Assembly (NCBI RefSeq): GCF_000262465.1
Contig: NZ_CM001489.1
Span: forward strand, 6,037,418-6,101,417
Origin: Frankia sp. QA3
GTDB lineage: Bacteria; Actinomycetota; Actinomycetes; Frankiales; Frankiaceae
Length of the DNA: 64,000 nucleotides
Reading direction: 5' to 3'
Below are positions 9,262 through 17,684 of this stretch, piece after piece. The translations under genes were made by a program, and so were the position numbers. How positions within the stretch are numbered: position 1 is the first letter of the stretch; every line of letters starts with the position of its first letter. The notes below the pieces were generated by a model. The model was not told where the DNA came from. It made no database searches and worked only from the letters and a program-made list of their open reading frames with translations.

Positions 9262-10014
9262 TCACAGGTCGGCGTCGTGGTCGTGGGCGACCTCGACCAC
9301 CCCATTGATGTCGGCGAGTTCCGGGATCAGCTCGTCGACTGCCCCGGTGCCGCGCAGCTCGAGGGCGACCCGGACCAGGCGGGCGCCGGCGTGGTCGGCC
9401 ATGCCGACGTGGCCCTCCTCGGTGCGGACGGCGGACAGCGTCCAGCCGCGGCCCGTCGCCGTGCCGAGTAGCCGGCGCAGGACGCCGCGTCCGTCCAGGT
9501 ATGTAACCGTGAGCCGGACGTCGACCGGCTGACCGCGCAGGATCAGGTTCGCCAGGGTGGTGTAGCCGTAGACGACGACGAAGTGCAGGGCGGTCACCAG
9601 GACCGCGAGCAGCGGCAGGCCCGCCCCCGCCGCCATGCCGATCGCCGCCGTCTCCCAGACCGAGGCCGCTGTCGTCAGCCCACGGACCGTCCCGCCGCGG
9701 GTGAGGATCAGCCCGGCGCCGAGGAAACCGATCCCGCTCACCACCTGCGCGGCGACCCGCGACGGATCGAGCACCACCGTGCCCGGCGCGAGGACGTCGC
9801 CGAAGCCGTACTTGCTGACCTGTAGGAACAGCGCCGACGCCGTGCCGACGATCGTCTGGGTCCGCAGGCCGGCGCTCTTCCCGCGTGCCCGCCGCTCCAG
9901 CCCGACCACCGAGCTGAGCCCGAAGGCCAGCAGCAGCTCGCCGACCTGCCGCCAGCCCTGGCCGTGGCCGGCTGCCATGCCCGCGGCCAGCAGGCTCGAC
10001 GCGTTCGGCACCAT
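9262..10014 (-). CDS. MgtC/SapB family membrane protein
   Basis: A 250-residue inner-membrane protein. Residues about 20-150 carry the MgtC signature and four or so membrane segments: 'AFGLSSVVGLERRARGKSAG', 'GLRTQTIVGTASALF', 'VVSGIGFLGAGLI' and 'VRGLTTAASVWETAAIG'. The C-terminal 90 residues form a soluble domain. MgtC proteins are linked to Mg2+ limitation, phosphate balance and ATP-synthase regulation; the exact role here is unknown. Convergent with the serine hydrolase upstream of it on the map. Confidence 0.92.
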   Translation of the reverse strand: MVPNASSLLAAGMAAGHGQGWRQVGELLLAFGLSSVVGLERRARGKSAGLRTQTIVGTASALFLQVSKYGFGDVLAPGTVVLDPSRVAAQVVSGIGFLGAGLILTRGGTVRGLTTAASVWETAAIGMAAGAGLPLLAVLVTALHFVVVYGYTTLANLILRGQPVDVRLTVTYLDGRGVLRRLLGTATGRGWTLSAVRTEEGHVGMADHAGARLVRVALELRGTGAVDELIPELADINGVVEVAHDHDADL

Positions 10015-10347
10015 GCCCGTCAGCTTGACATGACTCTTGGTGACGTCTGGTCAACCATCGGCCACGCAAAAGTTACCGTTGGTCATCGAGTCGCGTCCTC
10101 GGTTCCGGTTGTCGAGGTGTGGCCACGGACTTGGCCGCGTTCACCGGGACCGCGCCTCGGTGCGAGCGCCGCTGCGGCGCGGGCGGGAGGTGGGTGTTTT
10201 GCTGGGCCGTCACAGGACACGTCCTAACCTGCCGCCCACGGACCTGTCCCCTACCGCGAGCGACCGCGTCACTGTGCGACCGCCCCACCCTGTGACCGTC
10301 CCACCCTGTGACCGCGCCGCCATGCGGCGTAGCCGAGGAGCGATGGC
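10015..10347. other. Divergent intergenic region with short direct repeats
   Basis: Separates the leftward mgtC-like gene from the rightward methyltransferase operon and so should hold both promoters. Between about 10271 and 10315 three near copies of a 16-17-base unit containing CTGTG-(A)-CCG-YCCCACC are seen just before the methyltransferase start. They may be binding sites. No gene is seen. Confidence 0.4.
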
Positions 10348-11331
10348 ATGCCCTTCTTCGATCCGGTCGAGTCCACCTTCTACGGCCACTGCGTCGAGAG
10401 ACTGCTGACGTCGACCGAACTTGCGCCGCTGCTTGCCGACGGAATCGTGGAGATCGGGCCGGGAACCGCCCGGCCGGTCGTCGAGGCGCTGCGCCGGTCC
10501 GGGTCACGAGTGCCGATCACCGGTTACGAGCTGGACGCCGACGCCGCGCAGATCGCGAGCCGGGCGGCGGCCAGGGCCGCGCTGCCGAACTACACCGTCA
10601 TCGAAGGCGACTTCTTCACCGCCACCGCCACCGCCACCGCCACCGGCGACCCGGGCACGCGCCGGGGCGGGCCCCGGAAAGCCGCGGATGCGCCCAGTGC
10701 TGGCAGTGCCGGCGGGCCGGTCGGTGCCGAGCGGGGGGCACCGGCGCGGCGGGCGCGGTGCGCGATCGGCAACCCGCCCTACCTGCCGGCGATCGTGCGG
10801 CCCGTCGGCGCGTCCCACCTGTGGGGCGGCCACGACGGCGCGCACGTCGCGCGGCGCGTGCTGTCCCAGGGGATGGACGTGGTGCTGCTGATGATTGCCT
10901 CGATCTCCGACCCGGTGGGCCTGGTGCAGCACGCCCGCGCCGCCGGCTACCGGGTCGCGGACTGGTCGGTACGGCCCATCTCGTTCGGCCGGTACTGCCG
11001 CCAACCGTGGGTCAGCCGGCGCATCGGCGAGCTGGCCCGGTCGGGCCGTGCGTTCTTCGGCCCGGAAGGCTACCTGCTCGCGGGGGTCACCTGGGTGCAC
11101 GCGGGTGGTCCGGCCGACGCCGGCAATGACTGCGACCATGCCGGCGCCGTCCTGCGCCGGGTCCTCACCTCGGCGGGCAGCGCCACCCACGTCGGCGAGT
11201 CGGCGAGTGTCGGTGAGATCGCGGGCGCCGGCGAGATCGTCGGGCCCGACCGCCAACGGATTCGGATCGTCTCTGGGCAGGGTGAGCTGCGGGGTCGGTC
11301 CGCCTCCGACCTGTCCGGGAGCGGCAGATGA
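10348..11331 (+). CDS. Class I SAM-dependent methyltransferase with NPPY motif
   Basis: A 327-residue protein with a Rossmann methyltransferase core: motif I 'IVEIGPGTARPVVEAL' (about 33-48), acidic 'YELDADAAQIA', 'VIEGDFF', and 'CAIGNPPYLPAIV' (about 139-151), the NPPY motif of N-methyltransferases acting on adenine, glutamine or similar planar nitrogens. It resembles the Erm/KsgA and HemK groups but is not a clear member of either. Between motif and core sits a low-complexity Thr-Ala insertion coded by four GCCACC repeats (10621-10644). Its last four bases (ATGA) overlap the start of the haem-oxygenase-like gene, so the two are translationally coupled and probably act on one substrate. Confidence 0.85.
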   Translation: MPFFDPVESTFYGHCVERLLTSTELAPLLADGIVEIGPGTARPVVEALRRSGSRVPITGYELDADAAQIASRAAARAALPNYTVIEGDFFTATATATATGDPGTRRGGPRKAADAPSAGSAGGPVGAERGAPARRARCAIGNPPYLPAIVRPVGASHLWGGHDGAHVARRVLSQGMDVVLLMIASISDPVGLVQHARAAGYRVADWSVRPISFGRYCRQPWVSRRIGELARSGRAFFGPEGYLLAGVTWVHAGGPADAGNDCDHAGAVLRRVLTSAGSATHVGESASVGEIAGAGEIVGPDRQRIRIVSGQGELRGRSASDLSGSGR

Positions 11332-12515
11332 CCGCCGCGGCGGGATCTGTGACCGCCCCGGCCGCAGGTTCGACGGCGGCCGGTGACCGGCCGGCGCGCC
11401 CGCTCCGGCCGGGGGCGCAGTACGGCGCCGTGCTGGCGCCGGCCGAGCTCGGCCAGCCGCGCCTGCCCGAGCCGCGGGGGACGCTGTCCGAGTTCCTGCT
11501 CGGCCGGCTGCGGCACGCGCCTGGCGCAGCCGGCCTCCCGGCGGCGCCGGCCGCGGACGACGATGTGCTGTACGGCGAGGACGGTCCCCTCGCCCTCTAC
11601 TGCCTCTACGGCCTGCACTACCGCGGCTTCGCCGAGGTCGACGACGACTGGGAGTGGGAGCCGTCGCTGCTCGCCGTGCGCCGCCGGCTGGAGACGGACC
11701 TGCTCGCCCGCCTGCGCGACGAGGCGGCTGCCGGTGCCGCTGGTGCCGCTGGTGCTGCTGGTGCTGCCGGTGCTGATGGGGCCGGGGCTGTCCGGGACGT
11801 CGCCACCGCGCTGCGGGAGGTGATCGCGCACGCCGGCGGCCGTTCCCTGTCGCGGCGCCTGGCCACCACCGGCACGCTCGACCAGTTCCGCGAGTACGCG
11901 ATGCACCGCTCGCTGCTCCAGCTCATCGAGGCCGACCCGCACACCTGGGCCATCCCGCGCCTGGCCGGCGCCCCGAAGGCGGCGCTGGTGGAGATCCAGG
12001 CCGACGAGTACGGGCACGGCGTCGAGCGCGACATGCACCAGAACCTGTTCGCCGTGACCATGCGTGCCCTGGACCTCGACGCACGTTCGGGCGCCTACCT
12101 GGATCGGCTGCCCGGTCACGCGTTCGCGACCGTCAACGTACCGTCGCTGTTCGGCCTGCACCGGCGGCTGCGCGGTGCGCTGGTCGGCCACCTGGCGCTG
12201 TTCGAGATGACATCGGTCGAGCCGATGGGCGCCTACGCGGCGGCGCTGCGCCGCCTCGGGCTGGCCGCCGGGGCCCGCCACTTCTTCGAGGTCCACGTCG
12301 TCGCCGACGCCCATCACCAGACGGTCGCCGCCCGCGATCTTGCCGCGGCCCTCGTCGCCCAGGATCCGGCCCTGGCTGCCGACATCGTCTTCGGCGCGCG
12401 GGCCACCACCGCGATCGAAGGCCACTGCGCGGAGGCGATCCTCACCGCCTGGGACGAGGGCCACTCCTCCCTGCGCGTTTCCTCGCCGCGTGGCCAGCCG
12501 TCGGTGCCGTGCTGA
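11328..12515 (+). CDS. Iron-containing redox enzyme family protein (haem-oxygenase-like diiron oxidase)
   Basis: A 395-residue protein of the haem-oxygenase-like diiron oxidase group (relatives include UndA, SznF and BesC), which use O2 and iron for oxidative cleavage or N-oxygenation, often in natural-product pathways. The core is visible at 'HRSLLQLIEADPHTWAIPRL', 'LVEIQADEYGHG' followed by 'ERDMHQNLF' (candidate Glu/Asp/His ligands), and 'FFEVHVVADAHHQTVAARDL'. An Ala/Gly low-complexity spacer coded by GGTGCTGCT-type repeats lies near 11725-11785. It starts inside the stop of the methyltransferase gene (ATGA). Its last 74 bases overlap the end of the convergent CYTH gene. Substrate unknown. 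Confidence 0.85.
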   Translation: MTAAAGSVTAPAAGSTAAGDRPARPLRPGAQYGAVLAPAELGQPRLPEPRGTLSEFLLGRLRHAPGAAGLPAAPAADDDVLYGEDGPLALYCLYGLHYRGFAEVDDDWEWEPSLLAVRRRLETDLLARLRDEAAAGAAGAAGAAGAAGADGAGAVRDVATALREVIAHAGGRSLSRRLATTGTLDQFREYAMHRSLLQLIEADPHTWAIPRLAGAPKAALVEIQADEYGHGVERDMHQNLFAVTMRALDLDARSGAYLDRLPGHAFATVNVPSLFGLHRRLRGALVGHLALFEMTSVEPMGAYAAALRRLGLAAGARHFFEVHVVADAHHQTVAARDLAAALVAQDPALAADIVFGARATTAIEGHCAEAILTAWDEGHSSLRVSSPRGQPSVPC

Positions 12516-13293
12516 AGAAGTCGAGCGTGGTGCGTGTCTTGGTCTGTTGGGGACCGGTGAGGTCGAGGCCGTGCCGGCGCAGGACGGTGGACATGCGCGC
12601 GGCGGCACACAGAGCCGCCTCCGGTGCCGAGCGGGCCGACAGCTCAAGCAGGCGGGAGCCGTCCGGAAACGTCCACCGTTCGGCCTGGAGCACGCGATCG
12701 AAACCCTCGGGTCTGAACCGGTGTCGCCGGGCCTCGATCGGTCCGAGGACAGCGAGATCATCGATGTGACCAGACCCGGGCAGGTGGGCGGCGAGCAGCT
12801 TCGCCTGTTGTTTTGTGAACAGGGCGCGCAGCGGGCCGCGGCGGGCCATCGCCCGCTGCACGTCGCCGGCGTCCAGCCGGGTCCGCAGGGCGGCGGAGCA
12901 GACGTAGGCGCCGGGCATGCCGTCCACCTCGACGACGAACTGCTTCGATCGGCGCAGGTGCGCCGGAACGTTCGCCGGAACGACCGGCCGGAGTTTGACG
13001 ACGGAGTCGTCCGGTCTGCCGCCGGTACTGCGGACGCGGACCACCACTCCGCGCCGGTGCAACAGCCGGTCGGGGGTATCGAGGTAGTAGACCCGCTGAC
13101 GGCGAGCCTTCGTCGAGGCAATCTCGAACACGTCGCACGCCCGCTGGTGCGCGGCCGTGGGCACGACGAACTTGAGCTCCACCCGGTCCACCTGGCGGGT
13201 GAGTTTCACCAGTGCGTGCAGGTCGTCGTCGGGTAGCTGCCAAAATTTCTGCGCCGCGCGCATCGCGGCAGGACCGGCCGCCGCGGCAGCCAT
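12442..13293 (-). CDS. CYTH-like domain protein (triphosphate tunnel fold)
   Basis: Seen from ATG 13293 (an upstream in-frame start at 13329 is possible but less likely). The early part has the CYTH pattern of alternating charged strands: 'VDRVELKFVVP' (ELKF in place of EIEaK), 'RVYYLDTPDRLLHRRGVVVRVR', 'DSVVKLRPV', 'KQFVVEVDGMPG' and a later 'RHRFRPEGFDRVL'. CYTH enzymes hydrolyse or cyclise triphosphorylated substrates (thiamine triphosphate, polyphosphate, ATP) inside a beta tunnel. Here the substrate is not predictable. The Arg-rich tail overlaps, on the opposite strand, the last 74 bases of the haem-oxygenase-like gene. Confidence 0.72.
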   Translation of the reverse strand: MAAAAAGPAAMRAAQKFWQLPDDDLHALVKLTRQVDRVELKFVVPTAAHQRACDVFEIASTKARRQRVYYLDTPDRLLHRRGVVVRVRSTGGRPDDSVVKLRPVVPANVPAHLRRSKQFVVEVDGMPGAYVCSAALRTRLDAGDVQRAMARRGPLRALFTKQQAKLLAAHLPGSGHIDDLAVLGPIEARRHRFRPEGFDRVLQAERWTFPDGSRLLELSARSAPEAALCAAARMSTVLRRHGLDLTGPQQTKTRTTLDFFSTAPTAGHAARKRAGRSGPRPRR

Positions 13294-13934
13294 TGCATCG
13301 CCCTCCCACCCGCCGGTTCCGCGGCGCACAGCCTTGTTATGCCGCGCGTTGGCAAGCGTCTACTCTTCCGCGACAAGAGGACCTTTACCACCCGAATCGG
13401 CTCTCAAACGTAATCTCCGGCGGGGCTTTGGGGGTGGCGCCGCATGCGGTGGGCCGCCTCGAGCACCAGCTCGGCACCGTCGGGGCCTGTCGCCGGCCGG
13501 GTGCGGTCAGGGCGAGATCGGCCTCGGTCGAGGTCTGGCCACATGGCCCTGAGGTGCCGATAGTCGGCCTTTCTGGCGGTGTCGACGGGCTTCGCGGCGA
13601 TAATGTGGCGTGGGTACCGGCCCGGCGCCGGGCCACCCAACGCGGGATATCTCTCCGGCGGCGAGAACGCCCGCGAACGTGGGCACCGGCGGATGTTCGC
13701 GTCAACGGCTGGAAGTCCCGTCCGGGGACGAACTTCGGCTCGGATAGGCGCATCCTCGGACGCGTGTCGCGAATCCTGATGGGGGCACATTCTCCATCGG
13801 CCGGTTTGCGGTCGATCGGGGGTTGCGGCCGGGGATCTCCGCCGGGGCGTGGGGTGGACCGCCCGCCCGGCGCACCGCCATCCCGCCGGGGCCGCTGTCC
13901 GACGACCCTGACCCGACCTCCAGAGGAGGACTCC
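13294..13934. other. Intergenic region, no gene seen
   Basis: About 640 bases between the leftward CYTH gene and the rightward SsgA-like gene. A comparatively AT-rich pocket at 13330-13420 may be the CYTH promoter, and a clear GAGGAGGA box at 13923-13930 belongs to the SsgA-like gene. No open frame matches a family. Confidence 0.4.
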
Positions 13935-14420
13935 ATGCTCCGTAGATCGGTGCGCCGCAGCACCCTTGCCCGCGGGATGACCGCGCGACTGATGCCGGAG
14001 GCCGAGCCACCGCGGCCGGTCCGAGTCGTCTTCGGCTACGACCCGACCGATCCGATCGCCGTGGCCCTGACGGTCACCGGCGCGGCCGGGGCGGATCCGG
14101 TCGTGTGGCGGTTCGCCCGCCGACTCCTCGCCGACGGGGCGCGCCGGCCCGTCGGCCTGGGCGACGTGCGGGTCCGCCCGATCGTGCTGGGCGGCCAGCC
14201 GGCGCTCGCGCTGTGCCTGTGCGGCCCGTCCGGGACCGCCGAGTTGGAGCTGCCCGCGCGGGAGGTGGCGGCGTTCCTGTGGCGCACGTACGCCATGGTG
14301 TCCGCCGACGCGGAGGCCGCAGTGATCGACTGGACCGCCGAGTTCCGCTTCATGCCGGGCGTCGGTGCCCGCCGGTCCCGGGGCCTGCCCGGCGTCCGCA
14401 CCCCCCACGCCCGCACCTGA
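13935..14420 (+). CDS. SsgA-family sporulation/cell-division regulator
   Basis: SsgA-like proteins are actinobacterial homotrimeric regulators that position the divisome and peptidoglycan enzymes during sporulation-specific division. The 161-residue product shows the family core: 'VRVVFGYDPTDPIAVAL' (32-48), 'VVWRFARRLLADGARRPVG' (58-76), 'DVRVRP', and 'LELPAREVAAFLWRTYAMV' (106-124). The start at ATG 13935 is supported by a strong GAGGAGGA ribosome-binding site. Which SsgA subclass it belongs to cannot be told by eye. It precedes a PP2C phosphatase gene on the same strand but about 390 bases away, so co-transcription is uncertain. Confidence 0.92.
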   Translation: MLRRSVRRSTLARGMTARLMPEAEPPRPVRVVFGYDPTDPIAVALTVTGAAGADPVVWRFARRLLADGARRPVGLGDVRVRPIVLGGQPALALCLCGPSGTAELELPAREVAAFLWRTYAMVSADAEAAVIDWTAEFRFMPGVGARRSRGLPGVRTPHART

Positions 14421-14812
14421 CTCCGACGACCACCGCCGACGCCAGGCCAGCCCGTGGCGCCCGGGTGGCCCGATCGTCCGGGAGCGGTCGCGTGACCAGC
14501 CAGGGGTGCGCGCGGCCCGCCGGCCGGTCGAAGGTCCGTTCCGGCGCGGGCCGGAGGTCCTGCCGGCGTGGGACCGCCGGAACCCCGGTTCGGCGGATCG
14601 GACGCCCGTACGCCGGACTCGCCGCTCGTCCGCGCCGGGACGGGGTACCCCCGCGGAGCCAGAGCCAGGAGGAGGCGGCCCCGGCGACCACGGTGACGGA
14701 CAGGGCGCAAGACCTTTGAGCACCCGCCGAAGGTCCCTGGTAGACGCCACCGCGGGACGGCACGCTTGCACCATCCGCACAACTTTCCGCGGGATGATCC
14801 GGGAGGCTCGCT
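14421..14812. other. Intergenic region, no gene seen
   Basis: 390 bases of GC-rich DNA between the SsgA-like gene and the phosphatase gene with no recognisable coding sequence. The segment 14766-14812 just before the phosphatase is relatively AT-rich and is a likely promoter site. Confidence 0.35.
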
Positions 14813-15616
14813 GTGGGTGACGCCCCGATGCCGCGACCCCGACCGGCTCCCGACCCCGCGTCCGATCCGACTCCAGCCGGCAGCCCGTGTGCCTGCGGCA
14901 TGGGGGCCTACTGGGGCATGCAGGCGGTCACGCCCGGCGCCAGCGGGGATTGGGTGGACGCGTTCGACCTCGACGACGGCCGGCTCGCGGTCTGCGTCGG
15001 CGACGCGGCCGGGCACGGCACGCGGGCGGCGACCTTCGCGGGCCGGGTGCGGGCGGTGCTGCGCCGAGGCCTGCTCGCCGGGGACGAACCCGACGCCGTG
15101 GTCAGCCGCACGGTCGACGAGGTCGCCGGTCCGGGTGACCTCGGGGAGATGTTCGCCACGGCCTTCGTCGCGATCGCCGACCCGCGGACGGGCCGCGTGG
15201 TCTACGTCAACGCCGGGCACCCGCCCGCCGTGCACCTGACCGCGTCCGGACCCGATCCGGGGCCCGACTCGGGCGCCGCGGGCGGGCCGAGGCCGCTCGG
15301 ACCCACCGGCCCGATCCTGTCGGACCTGTTCGCGGGCATGGCGATCTGGTCATCCCGGACGCTGCGGATGGCCCCCGGCGACCGCCTGGTGCTGTACACC
15401 GACGGCATCAGCGAGGCCCGCGACGCCGCCGGCGAGCAGTTCGGCATGGACCGCGTCGGTGCGGCCGGCGCCTGCGACACCCCGCCCGATCGGCTCATCG
15501 ACCATCTCTTCGCGACGGTCGCCGCCCATACCCACGCCGAGGCCCGCGACGACCGCACCGTCGCGGTCCTGACCCGCCAAGCCCCGCCGGCTTCCACCGC
15601 CTCGCCGCGCCGGTGA
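14813..15616 (+). CDS. SpoIIE/RsbU-type PP2C serine phosphatase
   Basis: A 267-residue single-domain PP2C-family (SpoIIE, PF07228) phosphatase. These proteins usually dephosphorylate anti-anti-sigma factors to switch on alternative sigma factors. Visible metal-binding motifs are 'GDWVDAFDLDDGRLAVCVGD' and 'AAGHGTRAA' near residues 44-70, 'YVNAGHPPAV' (about 131-140), 'LYTDGISEARD' (about 195-205) and 'ARDDRTVAVL' near the C-terminus. No sensor domain is attached, so signalling input must come from a partner. The start used is GTG 14813. The neighbouring SsgA-like gene hints at a developmental role. Confidence 0.92.
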   Translation: MGDAPMPRPRPAPDPASDPTPAGSPCACGMGAYWGMQAVTPGASGDWVDAFDLDDGRLAVCVGDAAGHGTRAATFAGRVRAVLRRGLLAGDEPDAVVSRTVDEVAGPGDLGEMFATAFVAIADPRTGRVVYVNAGHPPAVHLTASGPDPGPDSGAAGGPRPLGPTGPILSDLFAGMAIWSSRTLRMAPGDRLVLYTDGISEARDAAGEQFGMDRVGAAGACDTPPDRLIDHLFATVAAHTHAEARDDRTVAVLTRQAPPASTASPRR

Positions 15617-15635
15617 CCGCCCGGCCGTAACTGGT

Positions 15636-15846
15636 CACCGGCGGGTGGCGCAGGGGATGCAGGGACGGGCCGAGGGGCGGGCCGCCAGGCGTTGCTCGCC
15701 GATCGGTTCCCCCCCCGCCTCGCAGCGGCCGTAGGTTCCCGCCGCCAGCCGGCCGAGCGCGGCGTCGACCTCCGCCAGGCGGGCGGTCGCCTGCCGCGGC
15801 GTCGCGCGCACCTGTTCCCGCTCGAACGGGGCCCGTTGCGGCCCTT
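15636..15846 (-). pseudogene. DksA/TraR zinc-finger protein fragment lacking one zinc cysteine
   Basis: On the minus strand the C-terminal half of a TraR/DksA-type C4 zinc-finger protein is readable: 'FEREQVRATPRQATARLAEV' then 'ALGRLAAGTYGRCEAGGEPI' and 'RPCIPCATRR', ending at a stop near 15636. In intact relatives the first pair is CxxC; here the second Cys is Gly, coded within a run of eight G. The N-terminal coiled-coil half is missing and is replaced by the GGCCCGAA-type repeat at 15836-15870. It is most likely a relic, perhaps created by the insertion of that repeat. Confidence 0.6.
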
Positions 15847-15869
15847 CGGGCCTTCGGGCCTGCGGGCCG

Positions 15870-16652
15870 TCAAGACAGGAAGTCGACGGCCAGGCGGTCC
15901 GGTCCCGTGAGCTCGACGACGCGGAAACCTGCGACGCGTCCCAGCCCGACGCCGATGTGCACCGTCCCCTCGAAGTCGCCGGCCAGCGCGTAGCTCAACC
16001 CGGACCGGTCGCCGCCGTCGGGAGGCGTGCGCAGCGTCGAGGAGCCCTGATCGTCGTGGGCGGCGGCGGAGGTCAGGACGAGTTCGAAGGCCGCCTGGCC
16101 GCTCAGCGGCAGCGGCGCGCCGGAGCCAGGCCGGAAAACCTGCGGCACGAACTGGGCGCGGTAGCCGGGGACACCCCCCGCGAACTCCAGCACGAGCCGC
16201 TCGAACCGGACCCCGTTCTCCACGTTGGTCGCGCTGCGCAACGACACGAGCCGGACGGGCCGGGCCGGCTGACGCGTAGCCGTCGCCGGCTGACTCGACC
16301 AGCTGCGCGCGTCGACCCGCGGTCCCGTCGACCCGGCCGCCGCCGTCTTCGAAACCGTCGGAGACGGCGGTGCGGCCGTGCCGCCCGGAGCCGCCGGCGA
16401 GGTGGTGCCGACGGACGCCGTCGGCACCGGGGAGTGCGCAGGGGAGGCCGCTTCGCCGCCACCGGAGCCGGAGCAGGCGACGACCAGCGCCGCCAGCACC
16501 GACGCGAGCAGACTGGTGCGGGCCAACCTCCCCCGCCCACGCGGACCAGCCGAGCGGCTCCCGCCCTGCTCCGGCGGGGCCCCCGCGGACATCGCCCCCG
16601 CCCTGACGGTGCTTCCCATCCGTAACGACCCGCTTTCTAGGACAGACGGCAC
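15870..16652 (-). CDS. AMIN-like domain lipoprotein
   Basis: About 249-260 residues. A hydrophobic stretch followed by a lipobox ('SVLAALVVACSGSGGG') indicates a lipid-anchored surface protein. A Ser/Thr/Pro/Ala-rich linker follows, then a C-terminal beta domain with 'RFERLVLEFAGGVPGYRAQF', 'GLSYALAGDFEGTVHIGVGL' and 'FRVVELTGPDRLAVDFLS', as in AMIN-like actinobacterial proteins, which are thought to bind the cell wall. The start may be ATG 16652 or ATG 16619; the second leaves a signal peptide closer to the N-terminus. Just beyond its stop, 15836-15870 contains alternating GGCCC/GGGCC blocks that could fold as a terminator. Confidence 0.85.
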   Translation of the reverse strand: MPSVLESGSLRMGSTVRAGAMSAGAPPEQGGSRSAGPRGRGRLARTSLLASVLAALVVACSGSGGGEAASPAHSPVPTASVGTTSPAAPGGTAAPPSPTVSKTAAAGSTGPRVDARSWSSQPATATRQPARPVRLVSLRSATNVENGVRFERLVLEFAGGVPGYRAQFVPQVFRPGSGAPLPLSGQAAFELVLTSAAAHDDQGSSTLRTPPDGGDRSGLSYALAGDFEGTVHIGVGLGRVAGFRVVELTGPDRLAVDFLS

Positions 16653-16810
16653 GAAGCCAGCCCATCTGTCATACCCGAAGCGCCACGACCAGGAACGCGA
16701 TCATAAGACGATCAGGGGGATCCGTCCGTGGGCGAGGCCGACCGCGCCGGGCACGGGGGGCGGGTGGCGTGACCGAGGCGACCCGGCGGTCGGGTATCGT
16801 GAGATCGCCG

Positions 16811-16886
16811 GCCGGCGTGGCGCAACTGGTAGCGCACCCGACTTGTAATCGGGCGGTTAGGGGTTCAAGTCCCCTCGCCGGCTCCA
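16811..16886 (+). tRNA. tRNA-Thr (anticodon TGT), CCA encoded
   Basis: A full cloverleaf can be drawn: acceptor GCCGGCG/CGCCGGC, D-arm GCGC..GCGC, anticodon stem CCCGA/TCGGG with loop CTTGTAA (anticodon TGT), and T-arm GGGG-TTCAAGT-CCCC, with discriminator T at 16883 and an encoded CCA at 16884-16886. The 3' half serves as an integration site: the same sequence recurs at 27292-27341 and, mutated, at 34735-34779. Confidence 0.96.
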
Positions 16887-16888
16887 GA
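16839..16888 (+). repeat. Left attachment site (inside tRNA-Thr)
   Basis: The 50-bp direct repeat that begins CGACTTGTAATCGG and ends CGGCTCCAGA. It is identical to 27292-27341 and regenerates the functional tRNA 3' half on the chromosome side. Confidence 0.85.
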
Positions 16889-17646
16889 GATACCTCATCT
16901 GACCTGCGGTTTTGTCGATACAAAGATCGACTTGTGGACCCAAAGACCATTTAGGGGCTCATTATGGGCTCATTCCACACGACTGTGTCGATCAACGGTC
17001 CGTCGCCGCCGAGTTCTTCGCCGCCTCGTGGCGTTCTCGGTGCCCGCGGTAGCCCGGTCTGGCCTCGGCAAGTCCCATGGCTTGGAAAGGTTCGGGGGTG
17101 TGTCGGGCTGGAGATTGACGCTTGATCGAAGACGCGAGAGTAGTGACAGAGCGTTACCGGTGCCGGGTACGGTAAGGCATGGGGACGGCTAAACGCGCCG
17201 GGTGTTCGGGGTGTCCTGTCTGGGGAAGGGTCGGTCGAGATGCGCTGTGGCCGGCAGCCGGGCGGGACCGTGCCGCCGGGGCCGGAACGTCGTGGTGTGG
17301 GATGTCGGGCGGCGTGCCGCGTGTGGGCCCGTTTGTGGCGGCTGCCGCGGAATGCCGAGGACGGCTCCAGCCGGCGAGCCGACGCCTATATGGACATCAA
17401 GACATCGGGGGATGCGGAATACCGCAGGGTTCGGATAGCAGCACTCCGCCAGTCAGCTGACGATCGGGGCGCGGCTCGGTCTGGTGCGCTGGTCTGTGCC
17501 GTGAGCCAGTAGCCGTGGAACTGGCACCCGGCAAACCTCCCGGAGTGCGTACGTCTACGTCAGCTCGCTGTGTAGGGGAGCCCGCGGCGACCCCTGCTTT
17601 GGGGCTTGCGAACTGGAGCGCCGTCCGGCCAGGCATCGAAGAGGCC
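16889..17646. other. Left arm of island 1, mostly non-coding
   Basis: This arm resembles the DNA right of the second att site (27342-27960) in order and wording: 'TGACCTGCG.TTTT', then two GGGCTCAT/ATGGGCTCATT motifs, then 'GTGTCGATCAA.CGTCCG', and further on a CGGGCGG-rich stretch. It likely represents the conserved end of one element family, perhaps including recombinase arm sites. A rightward open frame 17240-17512 (90 codons, with 'RADAYMDIKTSGDAEYRRV') might be a small gene but has no family match, so it is not called separately. Confidence 0.5.
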
Positions 17647-17677
17647 GGGACCCCGCCGCAGGTCGCGACGGGGTCCC
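17647..17677 (-). terminator. Hairpin terminator after the immunity-candidate gene
   Basis: GGGACCCCG (17647-17655) and CGGGGTCCC (17669-17677) form a 9-bp perfect stem with a 13-base loop, 8 bases beyond the stop of the leftward gene ending at 17685. A U-tract is lacking, as is usual in actinobacteria. Confidence 0.65.
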
Positions 17678-17684
17678 AGACCGT

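Noticed and set aside
7145..10069. Leftward open frame of 974 codons
   Set aside because: It is antisense to the serine hydrolase and out of frame with the MgtC gene, both of which have clear catalytic or family motifs.
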